The notes under the pieces are model-generated. The model made no database searches and had not been told where the DNA came from. It saw nothing but the letters and a program-made list of their open reading frames with translations. 64,000 nt of DNA from Lachnospiraceae bacterium EP-SM-12S-S03 (lineage in GTDB: Bacteria; Bacillota; Clostridia; Lachnospirales; Lachnospiraceae): contig JAJBSL010000008.1 in NCBI GenBank assembly GCA_020540725.1, forward strand, positions 1 to 64,000, in the 5' to 3' direction. Each line of letters opens with the position of its first letter. Position 1 is the stretch's first letter. The position numbers and the translations under genes are program-made. Below, in pieces: positions 7,757-17,420 of the stretch.

Positions 7757-8749
7757 ATGGGAATATTAGAAGTAGTCATTGAACTATCGGCAGAGCATGA
7801 AAAGAATGTATTCGGGGAGTTTGACATGTTTGCGAAAAAAATCGAGCGTACACTGCATGTTACTTTGATCGCCCGTGACGGAAATGTAAAGATCCTTGGA
7901 GAATCCGCAAATGTGGAAAAGGCAAAGAATGTTTTGTCGCAACTGAAAGAACTATCAAAGAGAGGAAATGTCATATCTGAGCAGAATGTGGATTATGCAT
8001 TATCTCTTGCTTTTGAAGGAAATGAAGATGGTCTTCTTGAAGTAGATAAAGATATCATCTGCCATACGCTGCAGGGAAAGCCGATCAAACCGAAGACCCT
8101 TGGTCAGAAAAAATATGTGGATGCGATTCGGAAACAGATGATTACATTTGGTCTAGGACCAGCTGGAACAGGTAAAACTTATCTTGCTATGGCCATGGCG
8201 ATCACCGCTTTCAAAAGCAATGAAGTCGGTCGGATCATCCTGACAAGACCGGCCATTGAAGCGGGGGAGAAGCTCGGTTTTTTACCGGGAGATTTGCAGA
8301 GTAAGATCGATCCGTATTTAAGACCATTATATGATGCTCTTTATCAAATCATGGGTGCCGAATCCTTTATTAAGAATTCTGAGAAAGGCTTAATTGAGGT
8401 TGCACCGCTTGCCTATATGAGGGGCCGTACATTGGACAATGCGTTTATTATTCTGGATGAAGCCCAGAATACAACGCCGGCACAGATGAAGATGTTTTTA
8501 ACTCGTATCGGATTTGGGTCCAAAGTCGTTGTGACAGGAGACTCTACGCAGAAGGATTTACCGGCAAATGCCGTATCCGGACTGGATGTTGCATGCAAAG
8601 TGCTGAAAAATATTGAGGATATTTCCATCTGCAACCTTACAAGTAAAGATGTTGTGCGTCATCCACTTGTACAGAAGATTGTGAAGGCATATGAAGAATA
8701 TGAGAAGAAACCAAAGAGACGATCAGACTCTAAGGAAAGAAGGAGATAA
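7757..8749 (+). CDS. phoH: PhoH family ATPase (YbeZ/PhoH)
   Basis: 330 residues: a KH-like N-terminal segment (1-105) followed by a P-loop domain with Walker A GPAGTGKTYLA, Walker B FIILDEAQN and sensor VVTGDSTQKDLP. It is a cytoplasmic NTPase linked to RNA metabolism and partnered genetically and genomically with YbeY, which follows two bases later. GGAAGGAG precedes the ATG. Confidence 0.92.
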   Translation: MGILEVVIELSAEHEKNVFGEFDMFAKKIERTLHVTLIARDGNVKILGESANVEKAKNVLSQLKELSKRGNVISEQNVDYALSLAFEGNEDGLLEVDKDIICHTLQGKPIKPKTLGQKKYVDAIRKQMITFGLGPAGTGKTYLAMAMAITAFKSNEVGRIILTRPAIEAGEKLGFLPGDLQSKIDPYLRPLYDALYQIMGAESFIKNSEKGLIEVAPLAYMRGRTLDNAFIILDEAQNTTPAQMKMFLTRIGFGSKVVVTGDSTQKDLPANAVSGLDVACKVLKNIEDISICNLTSKDVVRHPLVQKIVKAYEEYEKKPKRRSDSKERRR

Positions 8750-8751
8750 TC

Positions 8752-9246
8752 ATGACACTTTACTTTGAAGATGAAGGAGATTTGAAATTGAATCTTCCTT
8801 GCGAAGAACTGGCGCGAACAGTGATTGAGGCTGTTCTTGATTATGAGGAATGTCCTTATGAAGCAGAAGTAAGTCTTCTGCTTACCATGAATGATGAAAT
8901 ACAGAAGATGAATGCAGAATTTCGGGAGATCGATCGGGCGACGGACGTATTGTCTTTTCCGATGGTGGATTATGAAGCTGCAGGGGAATTTTCCTTCCTT
9001 GAGGAAGAAAATGGATATTTTCACCCGGAATCCGGAGAGCTAATGTTGGGAGACATCGTCATTTCCAAAGAGAAGGTAATTGCCCAGGCAGAAGAATACG
9101 GTCATTCTGAAAAGCGAGAATATGCTTTTCTTATTGCCCATAGTATGCTACACTTATTGGGTTATGATCATATGGAGGAAGCAGAACGCCTCTGTATGGA
9201 ATCAAAACAAAAAGACATTTTAAATCGTCTGAATATTATACGTTAG
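8752..9246 (+). CDS. ybeY: Endoribonuclease YbeY (rRNA maturation factor)
   Basis: 164 residues, carrying the zinc-binding motif H-x3-H-x5-H in AHSMLHLLGYDHMEE and the conserved ATDVLSFPM segment. This metallo-endonuclease takes part in 16S rRNA 3'-end maturation and ribosome quality control. AAGGAG precedes the start. In many Firmicutes an HD-hydrolase lies between phoH and ybeY and era follows; both are absent here, and a flippase gene comes next. Confidence 0.93.
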   Translation: MTLYFEDEGDLKLNLPCEELARTVIEAVLDYEECPYEAEVSLLLTMNDEIQKMNAEFREIDRATDVLSFPMVDYEAAGEFSFLEEENGYFHPESGELMLGDIVISKEKVIAQAEEYGHSEKREYAFLIAHSMLHLLGYDHMEEAERLCMESKQKDILNRLNIIR

Positions 9247-9264
9247 ATCACGCGAGGTATTAGA

Positions 9265-10932
9265 ATGGGAACAGATAAAAAGAAAAAAGAGGGGGCATTT
9301 TTGGTGCAGGGAGCGATTCTTGCATCTGCCGGAATCATTACGAAGATTATTGGTGTGATTTACCGGATCCCTCTGATCAATATTATGGGAGACCAGGGAC
9401 AGGCATATTATGGAATCGCTTTTGAAATCTATGCGATTGCCTTACTTTTGACATCCTACAGTCTTCCTCTTGCCGTATCCAAACTTGTGTCGGCAAGAGT
9501 CTCAAAAGGAGAGCGGCGAAATGCATTCCGTGTATTTAAGGCCGCGCTTATTTTTGCAGTAACAGCTGGAACGATCATTGGATTGATTGTATTCTTTGGT
9601 GCCGATTTTATTGCTGACAAGATCATGGCGATGGAACCAAGTAAATATGCGTTGCGCGTATTGGCTCCGTGTCTTCTGGTTGTTGCGATTATGGGTGTCA
9701 TTCGAGGCTATTTTCAAGGTCTTGGTACGATGCTTCCTACCGCAATCTCCCAGATTCTGGAGCAGATCGTCAATGCAGTGGTAAGTGTTGTCGGAGCGAG
9801 TTATTTGTTTGAATTTGGGAAAAAGGCAGTGGAAGCAAAATCCAAAGATTATATTGCTCCTGCTTACGGCGCAGCCGGTGGAACGTTAGGAACTCTCATC
9901 GGAGCTGTGGCCGGACTTTTATTCCTTGTATTCGTATTTCTGGCATATAAGAAAATCATAAAGAGACAGCTTCGAAGAGACCGGAGCAGATATAGGGAAA
10001 GCTATTCAGATATTTTTACAATCCTTTTCTATACAATTACACCGGTTATATTAAGCACTGCCGTTTACCAAAGTACAAAGATTCTCGATGCCGGAATCTT
10101 CAGCAATATTATGGATGTACAGGGCATGGCGAAGAAAGAATATGAGACGCTTTGGGGAATGTATAGCGGTAAATTTAATACACTTGTAAACGTACCGCTT
10201 GCCATTGCAAATGCAGTAGGTGCTTCTGTCATTCCGAGTCTTACCGCTGCGGTAACATCCGGCGACAGAAAGCTTGTGTATACTAAAATACAGTTAGCAA
10301 CACGATTTACTATGATTATTTCCATCCCGAGTATGGTAGGGTGTATCGTTCTGGCAAGGCCGATTCTGGATCTTTTGTTTAATGGAAATAACAGTACACC
10401 AACGCTCCTTTTAGTAAGCGGTACAGTTACAATTGTATTTTATTCACTTTCAACCATTACAAACGCGATGCTGCAAGGTGTGAACCGTATGACGCTTCCG
10501 ATCAAAAACGCAGCAATTTCTCTTGGAATTCATTTGATCGCATTGTTTATTATGCTCGTTGTGTTTAAGATGAATATCTTTGCTGTAATCGGCGGAACTA
10601 TTGTGTTCTCGTTCAGTATGTGCGTTTTAAATCAAAAAGCATTGCGCCGTGAAATTGGCTATAAGCAGGAGCGGCATAAAACATTTATCATTCCACTTAT
10701 GGCATCCATCATTATGGGTGTGGTTGCATTGATTTCTCAGATGATATTAGAAATCATTCTTCCGCAGAAACTTGCAACTGTGATTACTCTATGCCTTGCA
10801 GTGGTAGTTTATTGTGTTGCTCTTTTATTACTTGGAGGATTGACAGAGGAAGAAATTCTTTCTATGCCAAAAGGGCATGCGATTGTAAAATTCTTAAAAA
10901 AAGTACATCTTTTGCGAGAAGGATATTACTAA
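9265..10932 (+). CDS. SpoVB/MurJ-like polysaccharide flippase (MOP superfamily)
   Basis: 555 residues with about 14 predicted membrane segments beginning at residue 15 and the MOP-family N-terminal half (GAILASAGIITKIIGVIYRI). SpoVB, YtgP and MurJ transport lipid-linked cell-wall precursors across the membrane; SpoVB is needed for spore cortex. Which of these this copy serves is open, though sporulation genes sit on both sides. The GAGG ribosome site is 10 bases upstream. Polar loops at about 185-200 and 230-250 are longer than the minimum of the family. Confidence 0.82.
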   Translation: MGTDKKKKEGAFLVQGAILASAGIITKIIGVIYRIPLINIMGDQGQAYYGIAFEIYAIALLLTSYSLPLAVSKLVSARVSKGERRNAFRVFKAALIFAVTAGTIIGLIVFFGADFIADKIMAMEPSKYALRVLAPCLLVVAIMGVIRGYFQGLGTMLPTAISQILEQIVNAVVSVVGASYLFEFGKKAVEAKSKDYIAPAYGAAGGTLGTLIGAVAGLLFLVFVFLAYKKIIKRQLRRDRSRYRESYSDIFTILFYTITPVILSTAVYQSTKILDAGIFSNIMDVQGMAKKEYETLWGMYSGKFNTLVNVPLAIANAVGASVIPSLTAAVTSGDRKLVYTKIQLATRFTMIISIPSMVGCIVLARPILDLLFNGNNSTPTLLLVSGTVTIVFYSLSTITNAMLQGVNRMTLPIKNAAISLGIHLIALFIMLVVFKMNIFAVIGGTIVFSFSMCVLNQKALRREIGYKQERHKTFIIPLMASIIMGVVALISQMILEIILPQKLATVITLCLAVVVYCVALLLLGGLTEEEILSMPKGHAIVKFLKKVHLLREGYY

Positions 10933-11005
10933 AATACATATTGCGATACAGCGTGTATAAAAATCATACAAGAAGCTAATACTGTATAGAAAAAGGAGTG
11001 TCCTT

Positions 11006-11365
11006 ATGAAGAAAAAATACAGTATTAGCTTTTTTGCGGCATGGGTTGTGCTTGCTTTGATGCTTTCTTTTGCTTATCGTTCCGGCTATGAAAGAGTTCT
11101 TTCTGAAACGAAAGAAGAGCAAAGCAAAGTTAAGGAAGAGTATTCTATGGCTACAGAAGGAAATGCGTCGAAAGCAGAAATTTACTATTTAAAAAACTTA
11201 AACGGATTTGTGGCCGTTTATTTGAGTGACCAGAAAACCGTATACGAATATACTTCGATTCCGGTGGACAATCTTCCGGATGCGGTAGCTGCAGATATCT
11301 CAAATGGAATGACAATTGAATCGGAAGAAAGTCTCTACAGTTTTTTAGAAGGTTATTCAAGCTAA
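11006..11365 (+). CDS. BofC-like small membrane-anchored protein
   Basis: 119 residues: an N-terminal signal anchor (about 7-25), a short charged linker (30-52) and a C-terminal segment (YYLKNLNGFVAVYL, then IPVDNLP) that resembles the C-terminal domain of BofC, the forespore protein that restrains SpoIVB and pro-sigma-K processing in Bacillus. The N-terminal BofC domain is absent. Proteins of this shape are common next to MurJ-like genes in Lachnospiraceae and are usually called hypothetical. Role in sporulation is inference. Confidence 0.6.
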   Translation: MKKKYSISFFAAWVVLALMLSFAYRSGYERVLSETKEEQSKVKEEYSMATEGNASKAEIYYLKNLNGFVAVYLSDQKTVYEYTSIPVDNLPDAVAADISNGMTIESEESLYSFLEGYSS

Positions 11366-11427
11366 AAGTAGACTTCCGAAGGATTTTAGTGTAAGATAGA
11401 AAAAGATTTATGGAAGGAACAAAAGAG

Positions 11428-11649
11428 ATGTTAGAAGAAAAGATTAAAAGAATCAATGAACTATATAGAAAATCAAAGGCAGAAGGGCTTACGGATGCAG
11501 AACGAATGGAGCAGAAAGTACTAAGGGCTGAGTATGTGGATGCATTCAAAAGAAACTTAAGAAGCCAGTTAAATAATATTGACATCAAAGAGTTAGATGG
11601 AAGCATCACAAACCTTGGTGAGAAATATGGAAACAAAAAGGAAAATTAG
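11428..11649 (+). CDS. DUF896 family protein (YnzC-like)
   Basis: 73 residues: two short helices (LEEKIKRINELYRKSKAEGL) and the family pattern AEYVDAFKRNLRSQLNNI. The family includes YnzC, encoded in the SOS-controlled yneA operon of B. subtilis, and its function is unknown. The chosen start, the ATG at 11428, has GGAAGG ten bases upstream; an ATG at 11410 lies before that site. It overlaps the cycloligase gene by 23 bases in another frame. Confidence 0.85.
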   Translation: MLEEKIKRINELYRKSKAEGLTDAERMEQKVLRAEYVDAFKRNLRSQLNNIDIKELDGSITNLGEKYGNKKEN

Positions 11650-12181
11650 AGAAAAACTTTTGCAAATAAGAAGAAATCTCCCGTCCCCAAAGTGGGCAGA
11701 GATGTCAGATGAAATTACTGCAAAGATTTCCTGTCATCCATGGTTTCAAAAAGCAGATACCATTTACGGATATTTGTCTTACAACCAGGAAGTGGATACA
11801 TGGCCTCTTCTTGCCTTTGCTCTTCAGGAAGGGAAGAAAGTGGCGGTTCCCAAAGTTCTTGGTCAGGAAATGGAGTTTTATTACATAAAAAGTCTACAGG
11901 AAGTTTATCCTGGAATGAAAGGAATTTTCGAACCTGAAGAAATTGCAGCTCATCTTGCGAATGATGACAATGCATTGATCGTCATGCCTCTTGTAGGATT
12001 TGATCCGTGTAGAAACCGTCTAGGCTATGGCGGCGGATACTATGACCGATATTTGAAGAGACATCCTCAAAATCCTACTATGGGTATTGCCTTTTCCGTA
12101 CAAGAAGTAGCAGAGATTCCTGCGGAAGAGACAGATTGCAGACCAGATCTCATTATAACAGAAGAAAAAGAGGTAAGATAA
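11627..12181 (+). CDS. 5-formyltetrahydrofolate cyclo-ligase
   Basis: 184 residues. The ATP-binding region and the C-terminal signature GFDPCRNRLGYGGGYYDR are present. The enzyme converts 5-formyl-THF plus ATP to 5,10-methenyl-THF in the cytoplasm, recycling folate. The start at 11627 has GGTGAG upstream and lies inside the end of the DUF896 gene; the stop overlaps the next start (TAATG), so three small genes form a tight operon. Confidence 0.92.
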   Translation: METKRKIREKLLQIRRNLPSPKWAEMSDEITAKISCHPWFQKADTIYGYLSYNQEVDTWPLLAFALQEGKKVAVPKVLGQEMEFYYIKSLQEVYPGMKGIFEPEEIAAHLANDDNALIVMPLVGFDPCRNRLGYGGGYYDRYLKRHPQNPTMGIAFSVQEVAEIPAEETDCRPDLIITEEKEVR

Positions 12182-12360
12182 TGGAACAATTGCCAAAAGA
12201 CCCAATGCTTTTATTAAGCGTTTTAAATATGAAATTGCGGGATTTCTACAAAAGTCTTGATGCTTTATGTGATGATATGCAGATAGGGAAAGAAGAAATC
12301 CAGAATATATTAGCAAAGATAGATTATTTTTATGATGAAGAAACGAACCAATTTGTTTGA
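12181..12360 (+). CDS. DUF4250 domain protein
   Basis: 59 residues matching the DUF4250 pattern: LPKDPMLLLSVLNMKLRDFY at the start, a helical middle (LCDDMQIGKEEIQNIL) and the ending DEETNQFV. No function is known for the family. Its start shares TAATG with the stop of the cyclo-ligase gene. It ends 23 bases before miaB. Confidence 0.85.
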   Translation: MEQLPKDPMLLLSVLNMKLRDFYKSLDALCDDMQIGKEEIQNILAKIDYFYDEETNQFV

Positions 12361-12383
12361 TAATAGAAAGGGGTAGAATAGAA

Positions 12384-13820
12384 ATGGATACATATACAAT
12401 TGATTTAACGCAGCCGGCGCCTGAGAAAGAACCGCAGCGCCAGTTTTATTTTATGGAAAAAGCAAAACAGTATGTTCAACAAAAATCAGAAGAAGCCGGA
12501 CGACCTCTTACATTTTGTGTTACAACATTTGGATGTCAGATGAATGCTCGAGATTCAGAAAAACTTGTGGGAATCCTGGAACAGGTTGGATATGTAGAAG
12601 AACCGGAAGAAGAGAAAGCAGATTTTGTTATTTATAATACTTGTACAGTCCGTGAAAATGCAAACCAACGCGTATATGGGCGCTTGGGACAATTAAAACA
12701 TATCAAAAAATCAAATCCGTATATGATGATCGGACTTTGCGGTTGTATGATGCAGGAACCGCAGGTTGTAGAAAAACTAAAAAAAAGTTATCGCTTTGTC
12801 GATATCATTTTCGGGACACATAACATTTACAAATTTGCAGAGCTTATTGCCACACGTTTTGAGTCAGAACGTATGGTAATTGACATCTGGAAAGATACGG
12901 ATAAAATTGTAGAAGATCTTCCAAGTGAACGAAAGTTTTCCTTTAAATCCGGAGTTAATATTATGTTTGGCTGCAACAATTTCTGCAGTTACTGTATAGT
13001 ACCTTATGTAAGAGGACGGGAAAGAAGCCGGAATCCGAAAGATATCATCCGCGAGATCGAGCGCCTTGTTGCCGATGGTGTAGTAGAAGTCATGCTTCTT
13101 GGACAAAATGTAAACTCGTATGGAAAGAATCTAGAGGAACCGATTACCTTTGCACAGCTTTTGCAGGAAATTGAGAAAATCGAAGGATTGGAAAGGATCC
13201 GTTTCATGACATCCCATCCGAAGGATTTATCCGATGAATTGATTGAAGTCATGAAAAATTCCAAGAAAATCTGTAAGCATCTGCATTTGCCGGTACAGTC
13301 AGGAAGTACCCGTATTTTAGAGAAAATGAACCGCCGTTACACAAAGGAAAAGTATTTGGAACTTGTAGAAAAGATTAAGACTGCAGTGCCTGATATTTCT
13401 CTCACAACTGATATTATTGTCGGCTTTCCCGGAGAAACAGAAGAAGACTTTCTTGAGACCATGGATGTGGTGCAAAAAGTCCGCTATGACAGTGCATTTA
13501 CATTTATTTACTCTAAACGTACCGGAACACCGGCTGCCACTATGGAAAATCAGGTACCGGAGGATGTGATAAAAGACCGTTTTGACCGTCTGTTAAAAGA
13601 AGTACAGGAGATTTCTGCAGAGGTATGCAGCGTCCATGAGGGAACCATACAAAAGGCTTTGGTGGAATCTGTCAATGATCATGATCATACTCTTGTAACC
13701 GGAAGATTGAGTAATAATATTCTTGTACATTTCCCGGGAGACGAAAGCTTGATTGGCCAGATCGTCGATGTTTCTTTGGATGAATGCAAAGGATTTTATT
13801 ATATCGGAAAAAGAGTGTAA
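12384..13820 (+). CDS. miaB: tRNA (N6-isopentenyl adenosine-37-C2) methylthiotransferase MiaB
   Basis: 478 residues. An N-terminal UPF0004 domain holds three cluster cysteines (starting TFGCQMN), a radical SAM domain carries the CxxxCxxC motif in GCNNFCSYCIVPY (near residue 193), and a C-terminal TRAM domain follows. It adds the methylthio group to i6A37 of tRNAs, acting after MiaA, which lies 5.5 kb downstream past mutS and mutL. The start at 12384 was chosen for the AAAGGGG site; the open frame begins at 12357. A long terminator hairpin follows. Confidence 0.95.
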   Translation: MDTYTIDLTQPAPEKEPQRQFYFMEKAKQYVQQKSEEAGRPLTFCVTTFGCQMNARDSEKLVGILEQVGYVEEPEEEKADFVIYNTCTVRENANQRVYGRLGQLKHIKKSNPYMMIGLCGCMMQEPQVVEKLKKSYRFVDIIFGTHNIYKFAELIATRFESERMVIDIWKDTDKIVEDLPSERKFSFKSGVNIMFGCNNFCSYCIVPYVRGRERSRNPKDIIREIERLVADGVVEVMLLGQNVNSYGKNLEEPITFAQLLQEIEKIEGLERIRFMTSHPKDLSDELIEVMKNSKKICKHLHLPVQSGSTRILEKMNRRYTKEKYLELVEKIKTAVPDISLTTDIIVGFPGETEEDFLETMDVVQKVRYDSAFTFIYSKRTGTPAATMENQVPEDVIKDRFDRLLKEVQEISAEVCSVHEGTIQKALVESVNDHDHTLVTGRLSNNILVHFPGDESLIGQIVDVSLDECKGFYYIGKRV

Positions 13821-13847
13821 ACATATACCACCCATAATTTGAATGAA

Positions 13848-13892
13848 AGCGTCCAAACTATTTATGAGAATATAAATAGAAAGGACGTTTTT
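13848..13892 (+). terminator. Terminator of miaB whose 3' arm holds the next gene's Shine-Dalgarno
   Basis: CGTCC (13850-13854) pairs with GGACG (13883-13887), and CTATTTAT (13858-13865) with ATAAATAG (13872-13879), with symmetric AAA/AAA bulges between, then TTTTTC. The AAAGGA at 13880-13885 is the only ribosome site for the TTG start at 13895, so a transcript reading through would hide it. Confidence 0.6.
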
Positions 13893-13894
13893 CT

Positions 13895-14311
13895 TTGAAA
13901 AAATTCTATGAATATCTATTTCTTTGGGTGTTGGGGGGATCTTTATACTATACTTTTGAAGTGATTTTCCGTGGATTTTCACATTGGAGCATGTTTGTAC
14001 TTGGTGGAATCTGTATGATGTTTTTTGCCTGGCAGGGAATGGGAACGGAATGGAAAGATCCACTTTGGGTGCAGGTGCTGCGGTGCACTTTGTTTGTAAC
14101 AGCCGGTGAATTTTTGACCGGAATTATCGTAAATAAATGGCTCCATTGGGACGTGTGGGATTACTCGGATCAACCTTTCAATCTTTTCGGGCAGATTTGC
14201 CTTCCGTTTATCATTATCTTCTCAGGATTATGTGTGTTAGGCATTATACTGAGCGGATATATGATGCACTGGATTTTTGGAGAAACAAAACCGGATTACC
14301 ACATTTTGTAA
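13895..14311 (+). CDS. Putative ABC-transporter permease-like membrane protein (CmpB family)
   Basis: 138 residues with four predicted membrane segments (about 7-25, 32-50, 68-90, 108-130), of the short family annotated 'ABC transporter permease' from CmpB (PF06541-like), with the typical WDVWDYSDQPFNLFGQICL segment. The family's transport role is not demonstrated and no ATPase is adjacent. The start is TTG at 13895, 9 bases after AAAGGA. That ribosome site lies in a terminator stem. Confidence 0.65.
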   Translation: MKKFYEYLFLWVLGGSLYYTFEVIFRGFSHWSMFVLGGICMMFFAWQGMGTEWKDPLWVQVLRCTLFVTAGEFLTGIIVNKWLHWDVWDYSDQPFNLFGQICLPFIIIFSGLCVLGIILSGYMMHWIFGETKPDYHIL

Positions 14312-14385
14312 ATACAGTCTTTTCTAAAGAAACAGTGAGTGTTACAATCATTTTGATAATAAAAACAAGAAAGTGTAGAGAAAAA

Positions 14386-14544
14386 ATGGAAAAACAGGAA
14401 ATTGTATGCTATTGTTCCAATGTCACAAAAGAACAGATTTTAAATGCGCTAGATCAAGGGGCAAAAACTCTAAATGATATCCGAAGAATGACCGGTGCAT
14501 GTACGAAAGGAAATTGCAAAGAATTAAGTCCGCGCAAAACGTGA
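14386..14544 (+). CDS. BFD-like [2Fe-2S]-binding small protein
   Basis: 52 residues. Two cysteines in VCYCSN and two in ACTKGNC form the CxC...CxxxxC pattern of bacterioferritin-associated ferredoxin-like domains. In larger proteins this module sits in NAD(P)H-nitrite reductases or glycerol-3-phosphate oxidases; alone it is a small electron carrier. The ATG at 14386 has only a weak ribosome site (GTAGAG). Downstream, 14545-14748 holds no gene that I can see. Confidence 0.75.
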   Translation: MEKQEIVCYCSNVTKEQILNALDQGAKTLNDIRRMTGACTKGNCKELSPRKT

Positions 14545-14748
14545 TGTTCGCCAATCATTCTTCAGATTATGAAGGAATATAACTCCGAAACTTAAAGAGC
14601 TCTTGAGGAAACTCCCATTGAAAAGATACTTAAATTTTGTTATCATTGTTGATGTGATTTAGCAGAATAGATATTATCTTGAAAATAAATATATATAGCA
14701 AGCAAAATTAAAGTACGAAAAGCTTGAAAATTAAGGAGAAAATGAACT

Positions 14749-17403
14749 ATGGGTACATTAACACCAATGATGCAGCAATATATGGAAACAAAGAAACAGT
14801 ACCAGGATTGTATTTTATTTTATAGATTAGGCGACTTTTATGAAATGTTTTTCGAAGATGCTATTACAGTTTCCCGGGAATTGGAAATCGTATTGACCGG
14901 TAAGAACTGCGGCCTTCAAGAACGTGCGCCTATGTGCGGCGTCCCATACCATGCAGTGGAAGGATATCTGAACCGGCTTGTAGCAAAAGGATACAAAGTT
15001 GCAATCTGTGAACAGGTGGAGGACCCGAAACAGGCAAAAGGGATTGTCAAACGTGAAGTCGTAAGAATTGTCACGCCGGGAACGAATTTGAATGTACAGG
15101 CTTTGGACGAAACGAAAAACAACTATATCATGTGCATTGTGTATATTGCAGACCGTTACGGATTATCCGTGGCAGACGTATCCACCGGAGATTATTTTGT
15201 GACAGAACTGGACAGCGGGAAAAAGTTGTTGGATGAGATTGCAAAATTTGCGCCTTCTGAGATCATCTGCAATGAGCCTTTCTACATGAGCGGCATGGAT
15301 CTGGACGATTTGAAAAATCGGCTTGGAATTGCTATTTATTCCCTGGATGCCTGGTATTTTGATGATGCCATGTGTGAAAAGGTTTTAAAAGAGCATTTTA
15401 AAGTAAGTACTTTGGAAGGACTTGGGCTCGGTGATTACAATTGTGGTGTAATCGCAGCAGGTGCACTGATGCAATATCTCTACGAGACACAAAAAACATC
15501 TCTCGATCATCTGACACACATTACAGGATATGCAACAGGGAAATATATGCTTCTTGACAGTTCTACAAGACGCAATCTAGAACTTTGCGAAACACTTCGT
15601 GAAAAGCAAAAACGTGGTTCGCTCCTTTGGGTTTTAGACAAGACAAAAACCGCAATGGGCGCCAGGACATTACGGAGTTATGTGGAGCAGCCTTTGATCG
15701 ATCAGGAAGAGATTATAAGACGACTGGATGCAGTAGCAGAGCTGAAGGATCATGCAATTGCCCGGGAGGAAATCCGGGAATACCTCTCGCCCGTCTATGA
15801 TTTGGAACGACTTGTAAGCCGGATTACATATAAATCTGCCAATCCACGGGATTTGACGGCATTTAAATCTTCCCTCCAAATGCTGCCTCATATCAAATAT
15901 ATTTTAGAAGAGATGCAGACGAATCTTTTAAAAGAGCTGCACGAAGAGTTAGATCCTTTACAGGATTTATATACATTGATAGAAGATTCTATTGTGGAAG
16001 AACCACCTCTTGCCATGAAAGAAGGCGGTATCATCCGTGACGGTTATAATGAAGAGGTCGATCGTCTTCGAAGTGCAAAGACAGAAGGGAAAACATGGCT
16101 TGCCGAGTTGGAAGCAGAAGAACGGGAAAAGACCGGAATCAAAAATCTGAAAATCAAGTATAACAAAGTATTCGGATATTATTTGGAAGTAACGAATTCC
16201 TATAAAGAACTGGTGCCGGATTATTATACAAGAAAGCAGACACTTGCCAATGCAGAACGTTATATTATTCCAAGACTGAAAGAACTGGAAGATACAATTT
16301 TAGGAGCAGAGGATAAACTCTATGCGCTGGAATATGAACTGTACTGTCAAGTACGTGATACAGTAGGAGCTGAAGTACTTCGCATTCAAAAAACAGCGAA
16401 ATCCATTGCAAAGCTGGATGTTTTTGCTTCCCTTGCGATTGTAGCGGAGCAGAGTAATTACGTAAGACCAAAGATCAATGAAAAAGGAGTCATTCAAATC
16501 AAAAACGGCCGTCATCCTGTCGTAGAAAAAATGATTCCCAATGATATGTTCATTGCCAATGATACACTTTTAGATGACAAGAAAAATCGGGTTTCGATTA
16601 TTACAGGGCCGAATATGGCCGGAAAATCTACCTATATGCGTCAGACAGCTTTGATCGTGCTGCTTGCACAGATAGGTTCCTTTGTTCCTGCGGAATCAGC
16701 AAATATTGGGATTGTGGATCGTATTTTCACCCGCGTAGGAGCATCCGATGATCTTGCTTCCGGACAAAGCACCTTTATGGTGGAAATGACAGAGGTCGCT
16801 AATATTTTAAGAAATGCGACCGATCGAAGTCTTTTGATACTGGATGAAATCGGACGCGGTACAAGTACATTTGACGGCTTGAGCATTGCCTGGGCTGTGG
16901 TGGAACATATTAGCAACAAAAAACTTTTAGGCGCAAAGACACTTTTTGCAACACACTATCATGAACTGACAGAACTGGAAGGGAAAATTGACAGTGTAAA
17001 TAATTATTGCATTGCGGTAAAAGAAAAAGGAGACGATATCGTTTTCCTGCGAAAAATTGTAAAAGGCGGTGCTGATAAGAGTTATGGAATTCAAGTTGCC
17101 AAACTTGCAGGAGTGCCGGAATCTGTCATTAACCGTGCCAAAGAAATTGTAGGAGAGTTAAGCGATGCGGATATTACAACCCGTGTGCGTGACCTTACCG
17201 TACAGAATCAGGAATCCAAAAGGAAAGTAAAAACCAAAAAATATGATGATGTGGATCTGGCACAGATTTCTCTTTTCGATACGGTAAAAGATGATGATGT
17301 GTTGAAAGAACTGGAAGAACTGGAAGTCAGCAACATGACTCCTATGGATGCGTTGAACACCATCTATCGGCTTCAAAATAAGCTGAAAAACAGATGGGGA
17401 TAA
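14749..17403 (+). CDS. mutS: DNA mismatch repair protein MutS
   Basis: 884 residues, full MutS1 length. The N-terminal mismatch-binding domain contains the phenylalanine wedge context LGDFYEMFFEDA. The ATPase carries Walker A GPNMAGKSTYMRQ and Walker B LLILDEIGRGTSTFDG, and the C-terminal helix-turn-helix is present. It recognises mismatches and recruits MutL, encoded 17 bases downstream. AAGGAG precedes the start. Confidence 0.97.
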   Translation: MGTLTPMMQQYMETKKQYQDCILFYRLGDFYEMFFEDAITVSRELEIVLTGKNCGLQERAPMCGVPYHAVEGYLNRLVAKGYKVAICEQVEDPKQAKGIVKREVVRIVTPGTNLNVQALDETKNNYIMCIVYIADRYGLSVADVSTGDYFVTELDSGKKLLDEIAKFAPSEIICNEPFYMSGMDLDDLKNRLGIAIYSLDAWYFDDAMCEKVLKEHFKVSTLEGLGLGDYNCGVIAAGALMQYLYETQKTSLDHLTHITGYATGKYMLLDSSTRRNLELCETLREKQKRGSLLWVLDKTKTAMGARTLRSYVEQPLIDQEEIIRRLDAVAELKDHAIAREEIREYLSPVYDLERLVSRITYKSANPRDLTAFKSSLQMLPHIKYILEEMQTNLLKELHEELDPLQDLYTLIEDSIVEEPPLAMKEGGIIRDGYNEEVDRLRSAKTEGKTWLAELEAEEREKTGIKNLKIKYNKVFGYYLEVTNSYKELVPDYYTRKQTLANAERYIIPRLKELEDTILGAEDKLYALEYELYCQVRDTVGAEVLRIQKTAKSIAKLDVFASLAIVAEQSNYVRPKINEKGVIQIKNGRHPVVEKMIPNDMFIANDTLLDDKKNRVSIITGPNMAGKSTYMRQTALIVLLAQIGSFVPAESANIGIVDRIFTRVGASDDLASGQSTFMVEMTEVANILRNATDRSLLILDEIGRGTSTFDGLSIAWAVVEHISNKKLLGAKTLFATHYHELTELEGKIDSVNNYCIAVKEKGDDIVFLRKIVKGGADKSYGIQVAKLAGVPESVINRAKEIVGELSDADITTRVRDLTVQNQESKRKVKTKKYDDVDLAQISLFDTVKDDDVLKELEELEVSNMTPMDALNTIYRLQNKLKNRWG

Positions 17404-17420
17404 GAAAAGAGGACTAGGAA

